DNA of 64,000 nucleotides from a bacterium (GCA_003242735.1 QGVH01000017.1:24287-88286); one strand, 5' to 3'. Positions 18,300 to 26,091 are shown, counted from the stretch's first letter. Notes: generated by a model not told the origin, from the sequence alone. Translations and numbers: made by a program.

Positions 18300-18876
18300 G
18301 TGAGCGCCGCAATGACATTGACCGCCGACACGACGCAACTCCTCCACGCCGCCCGCGCGGGGGACCGCGAAGCCTTCGACAACCTCTAATCCCGGCTCTA
18401 CGAAGAGCTCCGCGCCATTGCGCGCCAGCGTCTGGGCCGGCTCCGGCAAGGCCAGACGCTGAACACGGTCGAGCTCGTCCACGAAGCGTACCTCAAGCTG
18501 GTGGACCAGACCCGCGCCGAGCTCGCGAACCGCGCCCATTTCCTGGCCCTCGCCGCGCGCGCCATGCGCTTCATCCTCTGTGGACCGCGCGCGTGCACGA
18601 GCCGCGAAGAAGCGCGGCGGGGGTGCGGCGAATGTGCTTCCCCTCGCTGAGGTCTGCATCGCAGACGACGACCGCGCGACCGATCTCCTGGAGCTCAACG
18701 ACGCGCTCGAACGGCTCGCTCGCTTCGACGATCGGCTCGGCCGCCTGGTCGAGTACCGTTTCTTCGGCGGCCTCACGTACGATGAGATCGCTGCCGTGAC
18801 CGGACTGTCCGTGCCGACCGTCAAGCGGGACTGGGTGCGGGCGAGGACCTGGCTGTACCGCGCGCTCGACCCGTAG
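18300..18876 (+). pseudogene. ECF sigma factor, disrupted (stop codon plus frameshift)
   Basis: Reading across the lesions gives an ECF sigma factor of the type paired with Ser/Thr kinases in Gemmatimonadota and Acidobacteria: QLLHAARAGDREAFDNL, then SRLYEELRAIARQRL, LNTVELVHEAYLKLVD, and the sigma4 region YRFFGGLTYDEIAAVTG with VPTVKRDWVRARTWLYR. A TAA at 18387-18389 replaces a conserved tyrosine after DNL, and one extra base near 18576-18581 shifts the frame before VDRARARAAKKRGG. Both lesions must be bridged for a product. The broken kinase 88 bases downstream is its natural partner, so the module is dead unless these are sequencing errors. Confidence 0.85.
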
Positions 18877-18964
18877 CGGTCAGCCGACGTGCTGTGCGCC
18901 GCCCGAACCCGCCCTGACCCAGGCACCCCGAACCATCGCCGACCCCCGACCCCGCACCACGCCT

Positions 18965-20675
18965 GTGGACGGCCTCGCACCCGAACGCTGGAAGCGGATC
19001 GACGAGCTGTTCGCGGCAGCGCTCGACCTCCCCCGCCGAGCGGGACGCCTTCGTGCGGCGGGCGAGCGAGGGCGACGACGAGCTGTGCCGCGAGGTCCTC
19101 TCGCCCTGCTCGCGAGCGCGCCCGAAGCGGAGGCGGCGCTCGGCGACTCCGTCGACACCTTCGCGGCGCCGCTCCTCGCGGACCTGGCGGCGGAAGCATC
19201 CGATGACGACGCGGCGCTCGCGCCGGGCATACGGGTCGGACCCTACCGCATCGTCAGGGAGATCGGCCGCGGCGGCATGGGCGTGGTCTATCTGGCCGAG
19301 CGCGCGGACCAGGAGTTCCAGAAGCGCGTCGCGCTCAAGGTCGTCAAGCGCGGCATGGACACCGACGAGGTCCTGCGCCGCTTCCGCCACGAGCGGCAGA
19401 TCCTCGCCTCCCTCGAGCACCCCAACATCGCGCGCCTCCTGGACGGCGGCGCGACAGCGGATGGCCGGCCCTGCCTCGTCATGGAGTACATCGAAGGCGA
19501 GCCGATCGACGCGTACTGCGACCGGCGCAGGCTCGGCATCCGCGAGCGCCTCGAACTGCTCCGCGCCGTCTGCGACGCGGTGCAGCACGCGCACCAGCAC
19601 CTCGTCGTGCACCGGGACATCAAGCCTCGAACATCCTGGTGACCGATGCCGGCGAGCCGAAGTTGCTGGACTTCGGCATCGCGAAGCTGCTCGACGAATC
19701 GGCGAGCGAGGATCCCCCGCGTACGCGCACCGGCGTACGCATGCTCGCGCCGGAGTACGCATCGCCCGAGCAGGTGCGCGGCGAGCCCGTCACCACGGCC
19801 AGCGACGTGTACGCGCTCGGGGTGGCGCTGTACCGGCTCTTGCGCGGCCGGGCGCCGCACCGGGTCCGGGGGCTGTCCGGGTCCGAAGCGGAACGGGTGC
19901 TGGACACGGAACCGCTGCCGCCCAGCGTCGCGGCGGTGCGCAGCGGCGAGCCCGGCGCCCCGGGAAGCGACGCGCGCGCCGTCGCCAGCCCGGAGGAGAT
20001 CGCGAGGTCCCACGGCACGACGGCGGAGGCGCTCCGCGTGCTGCAGGCGACCGTCGGGCCGGAGCACCCTTACACCGCCCTCGGGCTGAGCAACCTCGCT
20101 TCCGTTCTCGACCAGCTCGATCGGGACGGCGAGGCGGATCCGTTGTTCCGGGCCTCCATCGCGCTCCAGCGACGGATCTTCGCGCCCGGTCCCCCCAACA
20201 TCGCGCCCACGCTGGCCAACTACGGGGACCTCCTGCGTTCGAAGGCGAGATACGCCGAGGCGGAGGAGCTCTACCGCGGGGCGATCGAGCTCCAGCGGGC
20301 CGCTCTCCGTGACGACCCCCCGACGTCGCGATCCTGACGAGCAAGCTCGCCGGCGCCCTCTGCTCCGCAGGCCGCGGCCGGGAGGCGGTCCCCCTCCTCG
20401 AGCGGGCCGCCTCCGTCCTGGAGCGGACGCTCTCGCCCGGGCACGCCCGCACGCTCGAGGCCAGGCTCCAGCTCGGCCGGTGCCTCGCCGGGCAGGGCAG
20501 CCCCGCGGAGGCCGAAGCGATCCTCCTGGCGACGCTCGAGGCCGTCGAGGCAGGTGGCCCTTCCACGGCGCTGCCGCGGCCCGCCACGCCCCAGGCGCTG
20601 GAGGACCTCCACGCGAGCTGGGGGCAGCCGGAACGGGCCGCCGAGTACGCCGCACGTCTCGAGGAGCAGGAGTGA
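18965..20675 (+). pseudogene. Ser/Thr protein kinase with TPR tail, multiply frameshifted and internally deleted
   Basis: The kinase N-lobe is clear: YRIVREIGRGGMGVVYLAE, the VALKVV lysine, and HRDIKP of the catalytic loop, then in another frame VTDAGEPKLLDFGIAKLL and MLAPEYASPEQVRGE. Frame changes lie at the C-run 19030-19034, near 19103-19106, near 19626 (inside HRDIKPSNIL) and at the C-run 20316-20321. Near 20010 the sequence jumps from kinase subdomain IX-X text (SPEEIARS) straight into TPR text (AEALRVLQATVGPEHP), so the rest of the C-lobe, the linker and membrane segment are missing. TPR-like helices continue to 20675 (AAEYAARLEEQE). Single-base errors alone cannot explain the internal deletion. 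Confidence 0.85.
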
Positions 20676-20733
20676 CGGACGGCGCGGCGCTGCGCGCCCC
20701 GAGCGCTGGTCCTGCGGCGAAGGGGGCGGGGGC

Positions 20734-20762
20734 TTCACCCCTCGCCCGAAATCGTGTATAAT
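20734..20762 (+). promoter_or_regulatory. Upstream promoter of the tRNA array
   Basis: TTCACC (20734-20739), 17-bp spacer, TATAAT (20757-20762). A consensus -10 in very GC-rich DNA, 70 bases before a second and stronger promoter. The two would act in tandem on the tRNA genes. Confidence 0.5.
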
Positions 20763-20803
20763 TGGGAGCTGCCGGTCCACCACGGATCCCGGCAGCCCGA
20801 GGG

Positions 20804-20832
20804 TTGACACGACCGAGACGTCGGGATATATT
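20804..20832 (+). promoter_or_regulatory. Main promoter of the tRNA array
   Basis: TTGACA (20804-20809), 17-bp spacer, TATATT (20827-20832). Consensus -35 and near-consensus -10 at ideal spacing, 17 bases before the first tRNA. The following GTCCTGACC is C-rich but does not form an obvious stringent discriminator. Confidence 0.8.
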
Positions 20833-20849
20833 ATTTGTCCTGACCACGA

Positions 20850-20923
20850 CGCGGGGTGGAGCAGTCTGGTAGCTCGCCGGGCTCATAACCCGGAGGTCGC
20901 GGGTTCAAATCCCGCCCCCGCTA
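20850..20923 (+). tRNA. tRNA-fMet (CAT), initiator
   Basis: 74 bases. Anticodon CAT in stem CCGGG/CCCGG. The 5' end CGCGGGGTGGAGCAG matches bacterial initiator tRNA, with position 1 unpaired (C opposite T72) and three G-C pairs closing the anticodon stem. First gene of the array. CCA is not encoded, as for all tRNAs here. Confidence 0.95.
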
Positions 20924-21134
20924 CTTCGGCGACCCGGTGTGATCCGGGGCCACACGGGCCGAGAGGAGACGATGCACGTTCGACGTCCGCTCCCGCGACT
21001 TCGCGCCCGCTTCGGCGTCCGTGGCGCCGGGAGCGACAGCGAACGAGCGGCGGACGCGGACGCGGGGTCGTCTTACCCGGCCAGGGCGGGAGGAAGGTCG
21101 GAGTAGTGTGCGTCAGGCACCGGACCCCTTCCCG

Positions 21135-21162
21135 CCCGCGCGGTGACGCCGCGCGGGTTTTT
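21135..21162 (+). terminator. Rho-independent terminator after the initiator tRNA
   Basis: 9-bp arms CCCGCGCGG/CCGCGCGGG (21135-21143 and 21149-21157) with loop TGACG and five Ts. It sits in the 276-base gap between tRNA-fMet and tRNA-Phe, so it may limit read-through into the rest of the array. Apart from it the gap holds nothing I recognise. Confidence 0.75.
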
Positions 21163-21199
21163 CTTGGCCCGGGTCCTCGCGTGGGCCGGGCAGAGGCAA

Positions 21200-21272
21200 G
21201 GCCGGGTAGCTCAGTTGGTAGAGCACGTGACTGAAAATCACGGTGTCGGCGGTTCGATTCCGTCCCCGGCCA
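21200..21272 (+). tRNA. tRNA-Phe (GAA)
   Basis: 73 bases; acceptor GGCCGGG pairs fully with CCCGGCC; anticodon loop contains GAA (stem GTGAC region); T-loop TTCGATT; discriminator A. Confidence 0.95.
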
Positions 21273-21291
21273 TGCGGAGGTTGCGGAGCGT

Positions 21292-21364
21292 AGGTCCGTA
21301 GCTCAATTGGTAGAGCACCGGTCTCCAAAACCGGCGGTTGGGGGTTCGAGTCCCTCCGGGCCTG
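21292..21364 (+). tRNA. tRNA-Trp (CCA)
   Basis: 73 bases; acceptor AGGTCCG/CGGGCCT with one G-U; anticodon loop CTCCAAA (anticodon CCA) in stem CCGGT/ACCGG; T-loop TTCGAGT; discriminator G, a tryptophan identity base. Confidence 0.95.
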
Positions 21365-21540
21365 TGGCTGGAGCGTCGCTGACGAGCCCTGGAGGGGCCG
21401 GGTTGGCGGAGCCGGCCGACAATTCGGGTCTGGGTGGTGTGTGAGGGCGCGGAGGCGCCCGAGAGACGGGGTCTCGCCGGTCCGTGAGCGGCACGCCGGG
21501 TTGCGGCGGGCGTATCGGGAGAGGCGAGGCGACGAGATGT

Positions 21541-21613
21541 GCCCCCATCGTCTAGTGGCCTAGGACGCCGCGTTCTCAGCGCGGAAACCGGGGTTCGATT
21601 CCCCGTGGGGGTA
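21541..21613 (+). tRNA. tRNA-Glu (CTC)
   Basis: 73 bases; acceptor GCCCCCA; anticodon loop TTCTCAG (CTC) in stem CCGCG/CGCGG; T-loop TTCGATT; closely related in its ends to the tRNA-Glu (TTC) two genes on. Confidence 0.95.
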
Positions 21614-21655
21614 CTGACATGGAAGGGGTGGTCGCGGTGTTGGCGGCCGGGACCC

Positions 21656-21727
21656 GCTCGCGTAGCTCAGTGGTAGAGCGCTTCCTTGGTAAGGAAGAGG
21701 TCACGGGTTCAATTCCCGTCGCGAGCT
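21656..21727 (+). tRNA. tRNA-Thr (GGT)
   Basis: 72 bases; acceptor GCTCGCG/CGCGAGC; anticodon loop TTGGTAA (GGT) in stem CTTCC/GGAAG; T-loop TTCAATT; discriminator T. Confidence 0.95.
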
Positions 21728-21867
21728 CCATGGGCAAGGAAGGTGGCGGGGCCGGCGGGTCTCGCTGGCGCGGAAACGGCGAGTACCGCGCGCAAAGCAG
21801 ATGGTCTCGCTCCTGCGGGATGGACGAGACAGGGTCTCGCCGGTGTGTGAGGGGTAAGGCGAGACGG

Positions 21868-21939
21868 GCCCCCATCGTCTAACGGTTAGGACACCAGTCT
21901 TTCAAGCTGGCAGTCGGGGTTCGATTCCCCGTGGGGGCG
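21868..21939 (+). tRNA. tRNA-Glu (TTC)
   Basis: 72 bases; acceptor GCCCCCA/TGGGGGC; anticodon loop CTTTCAA (TTC) in stem CCAGT/GCTGG; T-loop TTCGATT; discriminator G. Confidence 0.95.
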
Positions 21940-21964
21940 TGGGAGGGGTAGAAGAGAGACGGTC

Positions 21965-22037
21965 GCGGGCGTAGCTCAGTTGGTAGAGCGTCTGCTTGCC
22001 ATGCAGAAGGTCGCCGGTTCGAGTCCGGTCGCCCGCT
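21965..22037 (+). tRNA. tRNA-Gly (GCC)
   Basis: 73 bases; acceptor GCGGGCG/CGCCCGC; anticodon loop TTGCCAT (GCC) in stem TCTGC/GCAGA; T-loop TTCGAGT; discriminator T. Confidence 0.95.
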
Positions 22038-22091
22038 CTGAGGAGAGGTTGCACTGCCCGGGGCACTCGGGGCCGCCGGTGCGGAGGATTC

Positions 22092-22165
22092 GGGGCTGTA
22101 GCTCAGCTGGTTAGAGTGCCGGTCTGTCACACCGGAGGTCGCGGGTTCAAGTCCCGTCAGCCCCG
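22092..22165 (+). tRNA. tRNA-Asp (GTC)
   Basis: 74 bases; acceptor GGGGCTG/CAGCCCC; anticodon loop CTGTCAC (GTC) in stem CCGGT/ACCGG; discriminator G, an aspartate identity base. Confidence 0.95.
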
Positions 22166-22211
22166 CTCGCAGTGAGGTGATTGACAACACGGGTCCGGCG
22201 AAGAGCAGCGT

Positions 22212-22284
22212 GGGGCTGTAGCTCAGCTGGGAGAGCGCCTGAATGGCATTCAGGAGGTCACGGGTTCAAGTCCCGTCAGCTCCA
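22212..22284 (+). tRNA. tRNA-Ala (GGC)
   Basis: 73 bases; acceptor GGGGCTG/CAGCTCC with the G3-U70 pair that AlaRS recognises; anticodon loop ATGGCAT (GGC) in stem CCTGA/TCAGG. Confidence 0.95.
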
Positions 22285-22343
22285 TATCCGCGGGAGTGCG
22301 CGGGCCGCTCGGAGTGAGTTCCGCTCCCCGAGCGTGCAGATCG

Positions 22344-22427
<84 letters not shown>

Positions 22428-22479
22428 TAGGCCCGGCGCGAGCCGGGGATTGCTGCCGGCGTCGCCGGCGGTCAGTGGC

Positions 22480-22563
22480 GCCCACGTGCTGGAATTGGTA
22501 GACAGGCTGGTTTGAGGGACCAGTGCCGGCAACGGCGTACAGGTTCGAGTCCTGTCGTGGGCA
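22480..22563 (+). tRNA. tRNA-Leu (GAG)
   Basis: 84 bases, class II; acceptor GCCCACG/CGTGGGC; anticodon loop TTGAGGG (GAG) in stem CTGGT/ACCAG; variable arm TGCCGGCAACGGCGT; discriminator A. Confidence 0.94.
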
Positions 22564-22634
22564 TGGCGGCGCGTTGTGAGGGGCGGCCCGACGACGAAGC
22601 CGCGCCACGGCGCCGCGAGGTGAACGTCGACGTT

Positions 22635-22708
22635 GCGCCCGTAGCTCAACTGGATAGAGCGTTGGACTACGGATCCAAAGGTTGGGGGTTCGACTCCTCC
22701 CGGGCGCA
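22635..22708 (+). tRNA. tRNA-Arg (ACG)
   Basis: 74 bases; acceptor GCGCCCG/CGGGCGC; anticodon loop CTACGGA (ACG, expected to be deaminated to ICG by TadA) in stem TTGGA/TCCAA; discriminator A. Confidence 0.95.
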
Positions 22709-22778
22709 TCACGGGACGAAGCCCGCGAGCCCGAGCGAGGGTCGGAGCGAGGCGGCGGCCCGGGCGGCGAGCAGGTGA

Positions 22779-22861
22779 GGTGGGGTACCGAAGCGGCCAA
22801 ACGGGGCAGACTGTAAATCTGCTGGCGTATGCCTTCGTAGGTTCGAATCCTACCCCCACCA
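22779..22861 (+). tRNA. tRNA-Tyr (GTA)
   Basis: 83 bases, class II; acceptor GGTGGGG/CCCCACC; anticodon loop CTGTAAA (GTA) in stem GCAGA/TCTGC; variable arm about TGGCGTATGCCTTCG; discriminator A. It reads TAC and TAT only. Confidence 0.95.
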
Positions 22862-22919
22862 CTGCGCGGCAATGGCCGGCACGTCCGGACGGCCGCGGGT
22901 ACTGGATGGACACGGGACC

Positions 22920-22993
22920 GGGCGCGTAGCTCAGCTGGTTAGAGCGCTACGTTGACATCGTAGAGGTCAGAGGTTCGAGTCCTCTCGCGCCCA
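22920..22993 (+). tRNA. tRNA-Val (GAC)
   Basis: 74 bases; acceptor GGGCGCG/CGCGCCC; anticodon loop TTGACAT (GAC) in stem CTACG/CGTAG; discriminator A. Confidence 0.95.
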
Positions 22994-23089
22994 TGTGAGC
23001 CTGGCCGCTGAGGCCGGTTCGACGAGCGGCGGCTCGCGGGCCGAGCGGGGCCGCCCGGGCGGGCCGGGTGACGTGGTCGCGACGCGGAC

Positions 23090-23162
23090 GGGGCTGTAGC
23101 TCAGCTGGGAGAGCGCCTGGATCGCACCCAGGAGGTCAGGGGTTCGAGTCCCCTCAGCTCCA
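23090..23162 (+). tRNA. tRNA-Ala (CGC)
   Basis: 73 bases; same acceptor as the other alanine tRNA, including G3-U70; anticodon loop ATCGCAC (CGC) in stem CCTGG/CCAGG. Confidence 0.95.
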
Positions 23163-23203
23163 TTCCGGCTCCGCCGGCCGGTACCGGAACGGCGAAGCGT
23201 GCT

Positions 23204-23275
23204 GCCACCGTAGCTCAGTGGTAGAGCACTCGATTCGTAATCGAGCGGTCGTCGGTTCAAATCCGACCGGTGGCT
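23204..23275 (+). tRNA. tRNA-Thr (CGT)
   Basis: 72 bases; acceptor GCCACCG/CGGTGGC; anticodon loop TTCGTAA (CGT) in stem CTCGA/TCGAG; discriminator T. Confidence 0.95.
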
Positions 23276-23320
23276 CTTTGGAACCCGTCGCATTATATTG
23301 GGGTAAGCGACGGATGGCCT

Positions 23321-23393
23321 GCGGGAGTAGCTCAGTTGGCAGAGCATCAGCTTCCCAAGCTGAGGGTCGCGGGTTCGAGCCCCGTCTCCCGCT
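23321..23393 (+). tRNA. tRNA-Gly (CCC)
   Basis: 73 bases; acceptor GCGGGAG/CTCCCGC; anticodon loop TTCCCAA (CCC) in stem TCAGC/GCTGA; T-loop TTCGAGC, with C instead of T at position 60. A TATATT hexamer (23294-23299) lies 22 bases upstream but has no good -35. Confidence 0.94.
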
Positions 23394-23442
23394 CTGGCCG
23401 GCACAGGACGCCGGCCCGCGTCCTGCAGTAGGCTCGACACGG

Positions 23443-23515
23443 TGCCCCTTGGTGTAATTGGCAACACGCCTGACTCTGGATCAGGAGAGTCCTGGTTCGA
23501 ACCCAGGAGGGGCAG
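23443..23515 (+). tRNA. tRNA-Gln (CTG)
   Basis: 73 bases; acceptor TGCCCCT/AGGGGCA, with the U1-A72 pair usual for glutamine tRNA; anticodon loop CTCTGGA (CTG) in stem CCTGA/TCAGG; discriminator G. Confidence 0.95.
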
Positions 23516-23551
23516 TCCACGAGCGGGGCGGGAGCCCCGCGCCGGACCCTT

Positions 23552-23638
23552 GGAGAGGTGGCCGAGAGGCTTAAGGCGGCGCCCTGCTAAGGCGTTGGGC
23601 CCAAAAGGCCCGCGTGGGTTCGAATCCCACCCTCTCCG
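23552..23638 (+). tRNA. tRNA-Ser (GCT)
   Basis: 87 bases, class II with a long variable arm (GTTGGGCCCAAAAGGCCCGC region); acceptor GGAGAGG/CCTCTCC; anticodon loop CTGCTAA (GCT); discriminator G. Confidence 0.95.
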
Positions 23639-23686
23639 CTGCACGAGCCGAGGCGGGGCGGCCGGCCGGCTCCGCAGGCCGCAAGG

Positions 23687-23774
23687 GGACGGGTGGCCGA
23701 GTGGTTTAAGGCGCACGCCTGGAGAGCGTGTGGGCGCCAAAAACGCCTCGTGGGTTCGAATCCCACCCCGTCCG
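23687..23774 (+). tRNA. tRNA-Ser (GGA)
   Basis: 88 bases, class II; acceptor GGACGGG/CCCGTCC; anticodon loop CTGGAGA (GGA) in stem CACGC/GCGTG; long variable arm; discriminator G. Confidence 0.95.
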
Positions 23775-23800
23775 TGCCGCTGTGGTGGGAGGAACAGGAT

Positions 23801-23874
23801 CGGGGAGTAGCTCAGCCCGGTAGAGCACTGCGTTCGGGACGCAGGGGTCGCTGGTTCAAATCCAGTCTCCCCGA
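23801..23874 (+). tRNA. tRNA-Pro (CGG)
   Basis: 74 bases; acceptor CGGGGAG/CTCCCCG with the C1-G72 pair of proline tRNA; anticodon loop TTCGGGA (CGG) in stem CTGCG/CGCAG; discriminator A. Confidence 0.95.
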
Positions 23875-23929
23875 CTGACGCGAGAGGGCGAGAGGCGCGG
23901 CAGACCCGAGCCCTCGCCTTCGCTGCTTC

Positions 23930-24013
23930 GGAGGCGTAGTCCTAACTGGTAAGGCACCGCACTCGAAATGCGGCGGGCGCAAGCCCTTGGGGGTTCGAGT
24001 CCCTCCGCCTCCG
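23930..24013 (+). tRNA. tRNA-Ser (CGA)
   Basis: 84 bases, class II; acceptor GGAGGCG/CGCCTCC; anticodon loop CTCGAAA (CGA) in stem CCGCA/TGCGG; variable arm CGGGCGCAAGCCCTTG; discriminator G. Last gene of the array. Confidence 0.94.
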
Positions 24014-24033
24014 CTCTCCTTGCTCAACGACGT

Positions 24034-24075
24034 ACGGCGCTCGTCGGCACTGGCCGGCGGGCGCCGTTTGCGTTT
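24034..24075 (+). terminator. Terminator of the tRNA array
   Basis: Long hairpin with 14-base arms at 24034-24047 and 24054-24067 (outer 7 pairs ACGGCGC/GCGCCGT perfect, inner part with two G-U pairs), loop CACTGG, then TTTGCGTTT. It starts 20 bases after the last tRNA. Confidence 0.65.
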
Positions 24076-24446
24076 CCGGCCGCGGACGCTCGATCGGGGC
24101 GCCGCGCCCGGGTGAGCGCGCCGCTCCCCTGCCCTCCCTCGGCCGGCATCAAGTGGTCGCGATCCCCGGCCGATACTCACGACAGGAAGGGTCGGGGCCA
24201 GGGGGCTGAGGCACCCGGGGTGTGGCGCCGGATTTCCACTTCCGACTCTCGGGGACTCTTCGACGGCAGCCGGCTCCCTCCTTCGCGGTCTCCCCCGCCC
24301 CGGCCCTTCGACGTGTCACGCTCGACCACGCGTTGTGGGGGTCGGGAGCAGTGAGGTGCGGGAGCTGGCCCTCCACTGGTGGCAGGATCGTGCCGCGCCC
24401 TGCTCCCCACTCCCCTACTCGCTCCTACCCGACGAGGAGACCGGCC
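24076..24446 (+). other. Intergenic stretch without a recognised gene
   Basis: Between the tRNA terminator and the 36-residue peptide gene. Open frames here show no family resemblance or convincing ribosome site. The only clear element is AGGAGA at 24435-24440, the ribosome site of the next gene. Confidence 0.5.
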
Positions 24447-24557
24447 GTGAGCAAGAAGGGCAAGAAGCGCATCGCCATCGGCATCGGACTGGCCCTGGTC
24501 GCGCTCTGCGTCTGCGGCGCAGTGGCGGGGCAGAAGTTGCTGACGCGGGAGGCTTAG
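24447..24557 (+). CDS. 36-residue single-pass membrane peptide
   Basis: GTG start preceded at 6 bases by AGGAGA. The peptide has a strongly basic N-terminus (SKKGKKR), one hydrophobic segment of about 20 residues (IAIGIGLALVALCVCGAVAG) and a short polar end (QKLLTREA). Positive-inside topology predicts N-in, C-out. Two cysteines lie within the membrane. No family recognised. The good ribosome site and clean charge-hydrophobic-polar layout argue that it is real despite its size. Confidence 0.55.
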   Translation: MSKKGKKRIAIGIGLALVALCVCGAVAGQKLLTREA

Positions 24558-24570
24558 GGCGAAGGAGAAT

Positions 24571-24740
24571 GTGATTTTCCTGGGCCGCCCCGGCGTCGGC
24601 AAGACCGACCTGGCCAACGGTCTCGCCGTTGCCACAGCCGAGAGCGGCGGGCTCGCCGACTGCGACGCGCTCCCCGATCCCAGCCCAGGACCAGGCGCTA
24701 CGAGAAGGCCTCGGTCGTCTCCAGCCGTGCCGGGCTCTCG
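24571..24740 (+). pseudogene. IstB-like ATPase fragment (IS21-family relic)
   Basis: VIFLGRPGVGKTDLANGLAVATAESGG matches the Walker A region of IstB, the helper ATPase of IS21 elements (usual form LLGPPGVGKTHLA), with the normal P and H changed. About 40 bases later, in another frame, RYEKASVVSS (24696 on) matches the IstB C-terminal motif RRYE-x-aSvilTSN. The middle of the gene is gone. No istA and no inverted repeats were seen. It is a short decayed trace of an insertion sequence next to the tRNA array. Confidence 0.6.
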
Positions 24741-24791
24741 CCACCGAGCCCGGGCAACGGAACTCTCAACCGCGACGGCGCTGTAGCCGTT

Positions 24792-24829
24792 GGGAGGGAG
24801 CGACGGCTCAAGGCTCGTTGCCCCCTCCC
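24792..24829. terminator. Inverted repeat between convergent transcription units
   Basis: 14-base arms at 24792-24805 and 24816-24829 (GGGAGGGAGCGACG against its complement with two mismatches), loop of 10. It lies 54 bases beyond the stop of the minus-strand cytochrome-porin gene. No U-run, so only a possible bidirectional terminator. Confidence 0.35.
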
Positions 24830-24882
24830 TCTGCCCAGGCGTCAGGGCTTCGCCCGCCGTTCACAGGGCTCCGGTCACCGCC

Positions 24883-26091
24883 CTAGAACGCCGCGGTGAT
24901 CCCGGCCACGATGCGCGCGCGCTCACGCTCGATGTCCCACTGCGCCTCCCCGGAGAGCCGGAGATTCCGACGGAAGAGATACGAAAGCCCGGCGGCCGCG
25001 CTGTGATAGCGTTCCAGGAAGCCGCTCTCGCCTTGCCGCAGCGTGAACACCGGCCCGTCGGACGAGACCCAGTTGTAGAGGCCTGTGACAAAGAGCCGCC
25101 CGGCTGGGCCGCCGGGTGCCCAGATCAGCTCCGCGAAGGCCGCGTCGACGGCCGTATTCCGTGCGCCGTCCGGCGCGTCGAAGAACGGCCGGTCATCCGT
25201 CCTGCGCAGATACTGGAGGTTGAGTTCGACGTTCGGCCCCATGGTCATCGTGAGATCCGGGCCCAGGATGCGGGTATGGTTCCGCACACCGCGCTGCTCC
25301 TCCACGCCGATGAGGCCGAAACCGCCCAGACGCACGCGGCCGAAGTCGTGCGAGTACCTGGCGACGAAGTTCTTCCAGTCGTCCCGGTCGTACTGTCTGT
25401 TTGCGGCGGCACCGAGGAGCCCCGTGCCGTTGAGGAGTTCCAGGACGACGTCGCCCCCTTCCCACGGCGAGAAGCTCACCATGATTCCTCGGTCGTATGT
25501 GAGGTCGGCTAGCGCGTCCCCTACCCGGACCCGGTAGGGCTGGTAGTCCTCGTACTCCAGGCGGAGCTCCCGCTTGAAGAGCGGATCCGAGATCTGGAAC
25601 TGCCCGACGACCACCGTGATCCCGCTGCCGCCGATATCGGTGAACTGGAGGTAGGCGTCCTCGAGCCCCTTCACCTCGCCCCGCTCGGAAAGGAAGAAGT
25701 ACATGTAGTAGCTGACCTTGTGTGCGATCGGCCCGCCCGAGAGGACCTTGACGCTGTACGGCACCTGGAGGTCTACTGCCGCCCGATCCGGGACGGCCGG
25801 CGTGTACATCTGTGCGTACGCGTCGATCCGGACGCCGAGCGGAATGTCCTTCGGGAGCTGGAGCAGGGGATCCGCCGTCGCCACCGTGTCGCGGGGCGGC
25901 TCGCCGGGCATCATTTCGAACCCGTTCCCTGCGAAGTGTTCGCCGAACGCCGTGAGGCGCGGAGCCGGCGCGTGACACATCGAACAAGAGACCCTGTACT
26001 TGCGAGCGAACGGCGGTATGGCCCAGGCCGCTTCGACCATACCGAGCAGCAGGGCCAGCACGCCGGCGGCCAGCATCGCTCTGCGAATCAT
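24883..26091 (-). CDS. Outer-membrane cytochrome-porin fusion (single c-type haem plus beta-barrel)
   Basis: 402 residues. Signal peptide (1-24, ending EAAWA), then a short haem segment IPPFARKYRVSCSMCHAPAPRLTAFGEHF with CxxCH at residues 36-40, then about 330 residues of alternating strand pattern (YLQFTDIGG, TVVVGQFQI, VRLGGFGLIG, NVELNLQYLRR, SGEAQWDIERER) ending in Phe, as outer-membrane barrels do. Single-haem cytochromes fused to a porin, such as Cyc2 of iron oxidisers, have this layout, but the sequence 'ARKY-x-V-S-C-S-x-C-H' also occurs in an uncharacterised family. A role in moving electrons across the outer membrane is inference. Start ATG 26091 has GGAGG upstream. Confidence 0.7.
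   Translation of the reverse strand: MIRRAMLAAGVLALLLGMVEAAWAIPPFARKYRVSCSMCHAPAPRLTAFGEHFAGNGFEMMPGEPPRDTVATADPLLQLPKDIPLGVRIDAYAQMYTPAVPDRAAVDLQVPYSVKVLSGGPIAHKVSYYMYFFLSERGEVKGLEDAYLQFTDIGGSGITVVVGQFQISDPLFKRELRLEYEDYQPYRVRVGDALADLTYDRGIMVSFSPWEGGDVVLELLNGTGLLGAAANRQYDRDDWKNFVARYSHDFGRVRLGGFGLIGVEEQRGVRNHTRILGPDLTMTMGPNVELNLQYLRRTDDRPFFDAPDGARNTAVDAAFAELIWAPGGPAGRLFVTGLYNWVSSDGPVFTLRQGESGFLERYHSAAAGLSYLFRRNLRLSGEAQWDIERERARIVAGITAAF

Noticed and set aside
15607..18318. 903-codon open frame on the minus strand
   Set aside because: It lies antisense across leuS, has no family features and an Arg/Val/Asp/Leu-heavy composition typical of the shadow frame of a GC-rich gene.
18965..20675. Treating the kinase and TPR parts as two separate intact genes
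   Set aside because: Neither part has its own start or complete domain; the kinase lacks its C-lobe end, and the TPR part begins in mid-helix.
23276..23300. Internal promoter before tRNA-Gly (CCC)
   Set aside because: TATATT at 23294-23299 is good, but no acceptable -35 lies 15-19 bases upstream.
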